This document shows, piece by piece, positions 1 to 4,486 of a stretch of DNA of 6,598 nucleotides (positions are counted from its first letter, which is position 1; each line of letters begins with the position of its first letter). The stretch is from Candidatus Microgenomates bacterium (GTDB lineage Bacteria; Patescibacteriota; Microgenomatia; UBA1406; GWC2-37-13), in NCBI GenBank assembly GCA_016178125.1, contig JACOTV010000003.1, positions 1 to 6,598 of the forward strand. Direction: 5' to 3'. Under the pieces are notes generated by a model. The model was not told the DNA's origin. It was given only the letters and a program-made list of their open reading frames with translations, and made no database searches. Position numbers and translations under genes: made by a program.

Positions 1-299
1 ACAATGTATCCGGTGCCTTGGGGACCAAACCCCTCGTATAATACTTCCTTGAGTGCTTCGCGGTCGGGCCCGGCCCCTTTTTGAATCGCCCGGTCAATGG
101 TTTCTTTTGGCATGTTGGCGTCTTTTGCCTTCTCTATTGCCAAACGCAGCTTGATATTACGCTCTGGATCGGTTACACTAGCGCCTTCTGAGACGGCAAT
201 TGATATAAGCTTAGAGAGTTTGGTGAAAATGGCCCCTTTTTCTTGGTCTTTTACCCCTTTTTTTCGCTTGATTTGAGTCCATTTAGAATGTCCTGCCAT
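1..299 (-). CDS. yebC: YebC/PmpR/TACO1-family protein, N-terminal 99 residues (cut by window edge)
   Basis: Reading the minus strand from the ATG at 299 gives an uninterrupted frame that runs off the left edge. It opens with MAGHSKWTQIKRKKG, the family signature, followed by an IFTKLSKLISIAV helix. Next come the region around DPERNIKLRLAIEKAKDANM and the YEGFGPQGTGY motif near residues 88-97. Full-length members are about 240-250 residues, so roughly 60 percent lies outside the window. Bacterial YebC proteins were long annotated as DNA-binding transcription regulators. More recent work on YebC and mitochondrial TACO1 points to a role at the ribosome, easing translation of proline-rich stretches. 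Which role applies here cannot be read from sequence. There is no Shine-Dalgarno site; a TATAAT hexamer lies 9 bases before the start, suggesting a leaderless transcript. The gene is divergent from the TPR gene at 365. Identification is very secure; function is moderately so. Confidence 0.95.
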   Translation of the reverse strand, partial: MAGHSKWTQIKRKKGVKDQEKGAIFTKLSKLISIAVSEGASVTDPERNIKLRLAIEKAKDANMPKETIDRAIQKGAGPDREALKEVLYEGFGPQGTGYI

Positions 300-308
300 A
301 CCAACAGA

Positions 309-314
309 ATTATA
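309..314 (-). promoter_or_regulatory. Predicted -10 element for yebC (leaderless layout)
   Basis: The minus strand reads TATAAT at 314-309, a perfect sigma70-type -10, followed by nine bases and the ATG of yebC. Transcription starting about seven bases downstream would leave a leader of only 2-3 bases. No good -35 hexamer is visible 16-18 bases upstream. Confidence 0.55.
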
Positions 315-315
315 C

Positions 316-343
316 TTGACATAAAGTTGAAATAACATATACT
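316..343 (+). promoter_or_regulatory. Predicted sigma70-type promoter for the TPR gene
   Basis: TTGACA at 316-321, a perfect -35, is followed by a 16-base spacer and TATACT at 338-343, which matches five of six bases of the -10 consensus. The predicted start is near 350, giving a leader of about 15 bases before the ATG at 365. The -35 starts one base past the oppositely oriented yebC -10 (309-314), so the two promoters compete for the same DNA. This is the best-formed promoter in the window. Confidence 0.7.
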
Positions 344-364
344 TTTAGCATTCTTTGAAACATT

Positions 365-1186
365 ATGAATGATATTGATCTACTAGAACAGCAAGCAATT
401 GATGCTGCCATAAACCTTAACTGGCCAACCGCAGTCGACCTAAACACCAAAATTCTCGCAATGCAAGAATACAACTTGGGGGCCATTTTGCGCCTTGGGT
501 TCGCCTATTTACAGAAGAACGATTTGGCACACGCTAAAAAGACGTATTTAAAAGCGCTTAAAATTCAGTCCGAAAACAACATCGCACTCGAAAACATCGA
601 GCGCATCAAAATCCTTGAAGTGCGTGGCACCAAGAGCACCATGAAGCGCGACAAAAAATTCGACCCTAACCTATTTCTCGAAGTCCCGGGTAAAACCAAA
701 GCATCAACCCTGGTTAACCTCGGTCAAAAAAACGTTCTTGCCCAGCTCACCATCGGCGAAGAAGTATTTTTGATCTCGAAAAAACGTAAAACCGAGATCC
801 GCAATTCTGATAAGGAATATATCGGTTCCCTCCCTGACGATCTTTCAAAACGCGTATTTTTGTTTATCAAAGGCGAGAGCGTATATACCTGCTTCATTAA
901 AGAAGTAAGTCTCAACAAAGTCGTCGTGTTTATCCGCGAGGAATCAAAAGGTAAAAAAGTACAGCGGTTTAGTTCGTTCCCCAAAAATATTCAGACCAAT
1001 ATGTCCAAGGTCGGCTCAACAGAAGACGAACCAGCAAAAGCAGGTGACGCAGAACACGAGGAAGAAGTAGAAGGACTCTCAGACAACGAACTCGAACGCT
1101 TGGCCGAAAGCCTCAATCACGAAGAAAAAGAGTTCTACACTCCCTTTGAACGCGACGAAGACGACGAGGAAAACTTAGAAGAGTGA
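365..1186 (+). CDS. TPR protein with HIRAN-like C-terminal domain and acidic tail (273 aa)
   Basis: No gene name is recognised. Residues about 4-35 and 38-72 form two tetratricopeptide-type helical hairpins; the second has the classic pattern LGFAYLQKNDLAHAKKTYLK followed by AL. A conserved-looking linker, FLEVPGKTK, at 104-112 leads into a beta-rich segment at about 115-192. That segment holds GEEVFLISKKRK, IGSLPDDLSKR and KVVVFIREE, and its order resembles HIRAN-type small barrels (a 'G-D-x-v-L ... lG-x-l-P-d' pattern). This resemblance is by eye only. From residue 217 the protein is strongly acidic, rich in Glu and Asp, and probably disordered. No signal peptide or membrane segment is seen, so it is predicted cytosolic. 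TPRs suggest protein binding and the acidic tail could contact a basic partner or mimic nucleic acid; neither partner is identifiable. It ends in tandem TGATGA stops. The ATG was chosen because it follows the promoter closely, although no Shine-Dalgarno site is visible. The 3' end overlaps a small minus-strand ORF. Confidence 0.85.
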   Translation: MNDIDLLEQQAIDAAINLNWPTAVDLNTKILAMQEYNLGAILRLGFAYLQKNDLAHAKKTYLKALKIQSENNIALENIERIKILEVRGTKSTMKRDKKFDPNLFLEVPGKTKASTLVNLGQKNVLAQLTIGEEVFLISKKRKTEIRNSDKEYIGSLPDDLSKRVFLFIKGESVYTCFIKEVSLNKVVVFIREESKGKKVQRFSSFPKNIQTNMSKVGSTEDEPAKAGDAEHEEEVEGLSDNELERLAESLNHEEKEFYTPFERDEDDEENLEE

Positions 1187-1317
1187 TGACTGATCTTATT
1201 CTTATAAAACACGATTCTCCCCTTTTTGTGAATAGGAGCTTTTGAGTGAAAGTCTTTCATTGAACGAACAGCCAGTATAAACGAACCGATTGCGATGAGT
1301 ATAAATACGAGTATCAT
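1135..1317 (-). CDS. Small single-span membrane protein (60 aa), hypothetical
   Basis: The ATG at 1317 overlaps the stop of the upstream LCP-like gene in an ATGA arrangement, typical of translational coupling in an operon. Residues 1-18 (MILVFILIAIGSFILAVR) form a clear hydrophobic span. They are followed by SMKDFHSKAPIHKKGRIVFY, a basic, probably cytosolic segment. The last part is a serine run (residues 50-55) antisense to the acid-rich codons of the convergent TPR gene, with which it shares 52 bases. A longer alternative start exists at 1329, but it would lie deeper in the upstream gene. No family is recognised. The membrane span, coupling and position at the operon end argue for a real gene. 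The low-complexity tail and antisense overlap argue for caution, since part of it could be a by-product of the opposite strand. Confidence 0.5.
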   Translation of the reverse strand: MILVFILIAIGSFILAVRSMKDFHSKAPIHKKGRIVFYKNKISHHSSKFSSSSSSRSKGV

Positions 1318-2177
1318 TCTATTTCCCAATCCTTTTCAATACCGCGAATATCAAACAGTATATCAGAGACCTCATTCTTAGCCGGTTTGAGTGCACAGTG
1401 AAAGAAGTCCTTCATAGCACGCGCGGTCTCGGTCTTCTCGCCTCCTGCGATCGAGCATTTACTATTACTTTTTTCAGCCTTCTTTATATCGACTACTCGT
1501 ATGCCATTGCCCTCAAGTATATTGCCTACTGTACGGGCTGCATTGTAGTATTTAGTATACAATATTTGAACAGTCTGACGCTCACGTCTATAGGCTGCAT
1601 TAAATATAAATCCCTCGGTTTCCTTTGAGAAGGTTTCGGGAAGAAACATGCGCGCACCGTTTTTGTCTTGCGCGTCTCCCCGACCCCGAAGTAGGAGGTA
1701 GTCACTTTTTTTCACCTGAAGAAAATGAAGAAATAAGTAGAGCCGGTCGAATACATTTGCGTTTGATTCGTATCTAAAGAGCTCAGTCGCGTTTGGCATG
1801 ATAACCTCGTCCTTCACCTGGCCGCCGTAGTACACCGAGTCAGTAGGCGGGTTAAAATAATAGCTTACAAACGACGACGACGCGAGCGAAAACGCCCGCC
1901 CGAGAATCTGGGGCTTTTTTTCAAGGTGTACGAGCTTCCCAAGTCCCCCGACGCGATAATAGCTATATCCGCCCGGTACCCCAATCTTTTCATCAGAAGC
2001 AAAATGAATAATATAGTGCGTGTTTCCTTCGGTATCTATCGAGTAGATGCGCGTATCCTGCCCGTACACGACAATCTGTAAGCGCGTTGGTGCGTTCAGA
2101 AAGAGTGATCCGGCAAACCAGCGAGCCAAGAGCACGAAAATAAGGAGAATGAGGATACCGTAGATAATGCGGCGCAT
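1314..2177 (-). CDS. Membrane-anchored LCP/LytR-like envelope protein, degenerate (287 aa)
   Basis: An N-terminal span at about residues 4-20, after MRR, anchors the protein with the rest outside the membrane. Residues about 33-110 resemble the LytR-CpsA-Psr core: a strand, YSIDTEGNTHYIIHF, then ASDEKIGVPGGYSYYRVGGL at 60-79, the place where active LCP proteins have 'PRDT-x-V-x-iPG ... KINAAY'. The Arg of that motif is replaced here and the Asn of KIN is Gly. From residue 201, QTVQILYTKYYNAARTVGNI followed by LEGNGIRVVDI resembles the LytR C-terminal domain. LCP enzymes attach glycopolymers to peptidoglycan; with these changes the protein may only bind, not transfer, so activity is doubtful. 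There are two cysteines, 241 and 261, in the C-terminal part. The start is ATG three bases after the dksA-like stop. A perfect TATAAT seven bases before the start suggests it may also have its own leaderless transcript. Assignment is by motif recognition only. Confidence 0.75.
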   Translation of the reverse strand: MRRIIYGILILLIFVLLARWFAGSLFLNAPTRLQIVVYGQDTRIYSIDTEGNTHYIIHFASDEKIGVPGGYSYYRVGGLGKLVHLEKKPQILGRAFSLASSSFVSYYFNPPTDSVYYGGQVKDEVIMPNATELFRYESNANVFDRLYLFLHFLQVKKSDYLLLRGRGDAQDKNGARMFLPETFSKETEGFIFNAAYRRERQTVQILYTKYYNAARTVGNILEGNGIRVVDIKKAEKSNSKCSIAGGEKTETARAMKDFFHCALKPAKNEVSDILFDIRGIEKDWEIE

Positions 2178-2180
2178 GGA

Positions 2181-2570
2181 TTACATTATACGCAGTTTCT
2201 TTTCGCAGTCGATACAGTAGCGCGCCTCAGGAACGAGCTCTAGACGCGCAAGTGGGATAGGCATGCTACATTTTTCACAGAAACCATAGGTTCCTTTGGT
2301 TATCTTAACAAGTGCGGCGTCGATGTCTTTGACACGCTTTTGGAGATCCTTGATTTCGGCTTCAATGGTATCGTGCCCTACTTGCTCACGAACGTCGGTA
2401 TCGATTGCCGCATTATCGGAGGCATGATCGGGGTCGCTAAAGGGGTCGTCCTTTGTTAATTCGACGATCTGAGCCAAGAGTTTAACCTTCTCTTTTTCGA
2501 GAATGTCGTTATGTTTTTTTATGATTGTTTTTGACAGTTGATTTGCCATGTTTGGTAAACGGATTAACAA
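2181..2570 (-). CDS. DksA/TraR-family zinc-finger protein (129 aa)
   Basis: Counting from the TTG, the helical N-terminal half (about residues 8-90) carries charged heptad-like stretches such as EKEKVKLLAQIVEL and EAEIKDLQKRVKDIDAAL, matching the coiled coil of DksA. The acidic segment DPFSDPDHASDNAA occurs between the two helices. The C-terminal half has a four-cysteine zinc finger: FCEKCSMPIP, then YCIDCEKKL (CxxC-x17-CxxC). Family members bind the secondary channel of RNA polymerase and adjust initiation, often with ppGpp, from the cytosol. The length fits the short TraR/DksA-like proteins common in CPR genomes. The TTG start at 2570 is preferred because AGGAG lies five bases upstream. An ATG at 2549, giving 122 residues, is the alternative and lacks a Shine-Dalgarno site. 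With the TTG start the gene overlaps the lgt-like gene by 62 bases. It is followed three bases later by the LCP-like gene. Confidence 0.92.
   Translation of the reverse strand: MLIRLPNMANQLSKTIIKKHNDILEKEKVKLLAQIVELTKDDPFSDPDHASDNAAIDTDVREQVGHDTIEAEIKDLQKRVKDIDAALVKITKGTYGFCEKCSMPIPLARLELVPEARYCIDCEKKLRIM
2185..2190 (-). promoter_or_regulatory. Possible internal leaderless promoter (-10) for the LCP-like gene
   Basis: The minus strand reads TATAAT at 2190-2185, inside the last codons of the dksA-like gene, followed by exactly seven bases and the ATG at 2177. A weak TCGACT lies 16 bases upstream as a possible -35. The hexamer is coding sequence for Arg-Ile-Met, so it could be coincidental, but its placement matches the other start sites in this window. 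Confidence 0.35.
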
Positions 2571-3318
2571 TAAAGCTCCTGAAATAATATAAGAAAACTG
2601 CCGTAAATGTCAACAGCAGAACACCTGATACCGCTAAATTCAGGCTAATCTGATTCGTCAGCATCGTGCGTTTGTCTTTGAGAAGATCAAAAATCATTAA
2701 AATGACTGCGATATACCAGCAAAAGAATGCCCCTGCGGCGCCTTTGGGATAGGTATTACGCCGCACCGCAAACACGATTTTGTAGGCCGCAAACGCACCG
2801 GCAAAAAAGAAAACGCTTTCGTAAAGGGGTGTTAAGTGACGCAACCCCGCAGCACCAAAATACTTCATGGCAAGCGGGATGGTTGTTTTAGTCCCTACCT
2901 CTACTGCAGCAAAAAATGCCCCCATCTTGCCAAATCCAAGCGCAATAAACCCCGCAGGGATAAAGTAATCTATTGCTTCACGAAACTTGATTTTCTTGTA
3001 TTGAAAGTACAGGTACAGAGCGAGCGTAACACCTGCCAAAAAACCGTAGAGCGACAACCCTGGATACCCATTGATGAGTATAAAACGGAGTACATTGAAA
3101 CCAAATTCCTTAAAGTGAGTCATGGCGTATACCAGCCGCGAAGTAAACAGTCCCACAATGAGCGAAACAAAAAGACTGTCAAAAATGTCTTCTTCCTTAT
3201 ACGCGGTGAGGAGAACATATTTCCAGAGCATAAAACTTCCCCAAAAAAATGCCAGCAGCAGAAACACCCCAAAGGTATATATCTTAAGAAACGGAAGATT
3301 AACGAGCACCGGCAGCAT
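2509..3318 (-). CDS. Lgt-like (prolipoprotein diacylglyceryl transferase fold) membrane protein, probably inactive (269 aa)
   Basis: A polytopic membrane protein with about seven hydrophobic spans, in the usual Lgt length range. Family landmarks are in the right order. GYPGLSLYGFLAGV (84-97) sits at the place of the 'GGMSFHGG' loop. FGKMGAFFAAVEVG (129-142) sits at the place of 'GRLGNFINGE'. RHLTPLYE (160-167) sits at the place of 'HPSQLYE'. Lgt transfers diacylglycerol from phosphatidylglycerol to the lipobox cysteine of prelipoproteins. Aligned by eye with E. coli Lgt, His103 is Tyr91, Arg143 is Lys131, Asn146 is Ala134, and Arg239 falls in a hydrophobic run (ILMIFDLLK). The canonical Glu151 is displaced by one residue. 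The transfer reaction is therefore doubtful; a divergent lipid-handling role is possible. It is first in the minus-strand operon. The ATG at 3318 follows TATACT by eight bases, implying a leaderless mRNA. The last residues, overlapping the dksA-like gene, are basic and cytosolic-looking. Confidence 0.85.
   Translation of the reverse strand: MLPVLVNLPFLKIYTFGVFLLLAFFWGSFMLWKYVLLTAYKEEDIFDSLFVSLIVGLFTSRLVYAMTHFKEFGFNVLRFILINGYPGLSLYGFLAGVTLALYLYFQYKKIKFREAIDYFIPAGFIALGFGKMGAFFAAVEVGTKTTIPLAMKYFGAAGLRHLTPLYESVFFFAGAFAAYKIVFAVRRNTYPKGAAGAFFCWYIAVILMIFDLLKDKRTMLTNQISLNLAVSGVLLLTFTAVFLYYFRSFIVNPFTKHGKSTVKNNHKKT
2576..2580 (-). promoter_or_regulatory. Shine-Dalgarno site for the dksA-like gene
   Basis: The minus strand reads AGGAG at 2580-2576, inside the lgt-like coding sequence, five bases before the TTG at 2570. 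It decides in favour of TTG over the ATG at 2549, which is 26 bases away. It is the only strong ribosome binding site seen in the window and belongs to an operon-internal gene. Confidence 0.55.
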
Positions 3319-3326
3319 ATGGGTCT

Positions 3327-3332
3327 AGTATA
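3327..3332 (-). promoter_or_regulatory. Predicted -10 element for the lgt-like operon (leaderless layout)
   Basis: The minus strand reads TATACT at 3332-3327, followed by eight bases and the ATG at 3318. The expected transcription start falls within a base or two of the start codon. There is no recognisable -35 and no Shine-Dalgarno site between promoter and start. It shares a 49-base intergenic space with the divergent GT4 promoter. Confidence 0.55.
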
Positions 3333-3351
3333 CAAAATAAAACGCTCCTTG

Positions 3352-3360
3352 TGCTAGAAT
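3352..3360 (+). promoter_or_regulatory. Predicted extended -10 promoter for the GT4 gene (leaderless layout)
   Basis: TGCTAGAAT at 3352-3360 is an extended -10 (TGn plus a five-of-six match to TATAAT), which can compensate for the absent -35. Seven bases separate it from the GTG at 3368, so transcription should begin at or next to the start codon. Confidence 0.55.
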
Positions 3361-3367
3361 TTGACCT

Positions 3368-4390
3368 GTGAAGATCCTCACCTACTTCTCCTATTACCAG
3401 CCCCACATTTCGGGTGTTACCGTTTACCTTGAGCGCGTTGCAAAACATCTTTCCAAACATGCCAGCATACGCATTCTCACGTTCAAACATTCCCCTACTT
3501 TAAGCACCGAGGAGCGCATAGGACCTGCGACAGTCGTTCGTATGCCATTTCTTTTGAGAGTATCCAAGGGTTTTATTTCGCCTCAATCACTGGGATATTT
3601 TTTCAGAGAAGTAAAATATGCCGATGTCGTATGGATTCATATCCCCAATGGCGAAGCACTTCCGTTGGCGATCATGGCAAAACTACTCAAGCGGCGCTTG
3701 GTGGTGACCTATCACTGCGACGTGATGCTGGGAAACGACCTCAAATCAAAAGTAATCATGGCAGTATTACATACCTCAATTGCGGTACAACTCGCGCTCG
3801 CTGATACTATAGTCGCAACTCCCGACTACATCGAGACCCGACCAGCGTACCGTAAGTATCGGCATAAAATACGTCTTGCGCTTCCCCCGATTGAAACGGC
3901 TACCACAAACAAAGCATTTTCAAGGCGACTTGCGCTAACCAAAAAGCACGCGGTATGGATCGGCTTTGTAGGGCGCGTTGCTCGTGAGAAGAAACTAGAA
4001 ACCCTGATTGAGGCTCTGCAACAGATTAAAAAAATGAACTATGAACTAATTCTCGTCGGCCCCAAAGACGTGGTCGGCGAAGATCGCTATCGCGAGTCGA
4101 TGATGAAACAGCTTAGGGATTCGGGAGTACGGTACCACTTGTTTTCTTCGCTTTCTGAGGCCGAGCTTGCGGCGCTGTATGAGTCGCTTGATGTACTGGT
4201 CTTGCCCTCGGGGAATTCGACCGAGGCGTTTGGGATGGTACAGGCCGAGGCAATGCTCCATGGTACCCCGTGTGTCGCGACGGATCTGCCGGGGGTCAGG
4301 CTCCCGGTCCGTATGACCGGTGCGGGAGCCATCGTTCGATCGGCAGATCCGTCGCAGATTGCCGTTGCCATAACGAGTCTGGTCGAGTGA
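3368..4390 (+). CDS. GT4-family glycosyltransferase, frame ended early by TGA (340 aa)
   Basis: A GT-B fold retaining enzyme that would transfer a sugar from a nucleotide-sugar donor onto a lipid-linked or glycan acceptor at the cytosolic membrane face. The N-terminus MKILTYFSYYQPHISGVTVY is the classic GT4 opening. WIGFVGRVAREKKLETLIEA (from about residue 197) begins the donor-binding domain with the conserved Arg203 and Lys208. The EX7E motif is E286-AFGMVQA-E294, followed by HGTPCVATDLPGVR. All expected catalytic landmarks are present. GTG is taken as the start because it opens the family signature directly and follows an extended -10 by seven bases. The frame stops at TGA 4388-4390 after SLVE, but the same frame continues with a family-like C-terminus to 4486. 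The product is therefore about 31 residues shorter than expected and would lack the last C-terminal helix. It contains the palindrome at 4277-4355. Sugar specificity is unknown. It converges on the methyltransferase gene. Confidence 0.9.
   Translation: MKILTYFSYYQPHISGVTVYLERVAKHLSKHASIRILTFKHSPTLSTEERIGPATVVRMPFLLRVSKGFISPQSLGYFFREVKYADVVWIHIPNGEALPLAIMAKLLKRRLVVTYHCDVMLGNDLKSKVIMAVLHTSIAVQLALADTIVATPDYIETRPAYRKYRHKIRLALPPIETATTNKAFSRRLALTKKHAVWIGFVGRVAREKKLETLIEALQQIKKMNYELILVGPKDVVGEDRYRESMMKQLRDSGVRYHLFSSLSEAELAALYESLDVLVLPSGNSTEAFGMVQAEAMLHGTPCVATDLPGVRLPVRMTGAGAIVRSADPSQIAVAITSLVE
4277..4355. repeat. 79-base nested inverted repeat inside the GT4 coding sequence
   Basis: The left arm GCGACGGATCTGCCG (4277-4291) is the exact reverse complement of CGGCAGATCCGTCGC (4341-4355), a perfect 15-bp stem. 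Nested inside, GGCTCCCG (4299-4306) pairs with CGGGAGCC (4323-4330). At the tip CCGGTC (4304-4309) can alternatively pair with GACCGG (4315-4320) around a five-base loop. The encoded protein (ATDLPGVRLPVRMTGAG and beyond) is ordinary GT4 sequence, so this is not a visible insertion. No U-tract follows, so it is not a standard terminator. Confidence 0.85.
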
Positions 4391-4486
4391 CCGCTGAGGC
4401 GCCAAGATACTATAAAGAAAGCGGAACGGGCGTTTGACCCGACGGCAACCTATCATCTGTACGAGGAATTACTTTTGGGCACTTAG
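4391..4486 (+). pseudogene. In-frame C-terminal remnant of the GT4 gene beyond the TGA
   Basis: Continuing the GT4 frame past TGA 4388-4390 gives 31 sense codons, starting PLRRQDTIKKAERAFDP and ending YHLYEELLLGT. They end at tandem TAG TAG stops (4484-4489). 'LRR ... K-A-x-x-x-FDP-x-x-T ... LYEELL' is what the C-terminal helices of GT4 enzymes look like. The restored length of about 372 codons matches the family. A recent nonsense mutation, a sequencing error, or leaky readthrough (the stop is followed by C, a weak context) would all explain it. The remnant overlaps the 3' end of the convergent methyltransferase gene by 18 bases. Apart from this remnant the 78-base space between the two genes holds nothing recognisable. 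Confidence 0.75.

Noticed and set aside
724..984. Minus-strand 86-residue frame inside the TPR gene.
   Set aside because: Antisense shadow of the HIRAN-like segment, with no start signal and no recognisable features.
1217..1259. Possible terminator between the convergent genes: CTCC/GGAG pairing (1217-1238) and the 13-base near-palindrome TGAAAGTCTTTCA (1247-1259).
   Set aside because: The stems are only 4-6 bp with loops that are too long or too short, and no proper U-tract follows on either strand. The second also lies in the coding part of the small ORF.
2836..3357. Plus-strand 173-residue open frame antisense to the lgt-like gene.
   Set aside because: Its translation is basic and low in recognisable motifs, while the opposite strand encodes a clear membrane protein family. 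It also runs through the divergent promoter region.
4388..4424. TGA followed by CCGCT (4391-4395) that can pair with AGCGG (4420-4424), possibly a selenocysteine insertion hairpin.
   Set aside because: The stem is only 5 bp with a 24-base loop and lacks bSECIS features. GT4 enzymes have no known selenocysteine near their C-terminus, so chance is more likely.
4046..4456. Minus-strand 136-residue frame, and a second one at 4087-4371, antisense to the GT4 gene.
   Set aside because: Arg/Pro-rich shadow translations of a GC-rich coding region, with no motifs. The GT4 EX7E signature on the other strand is decisive.
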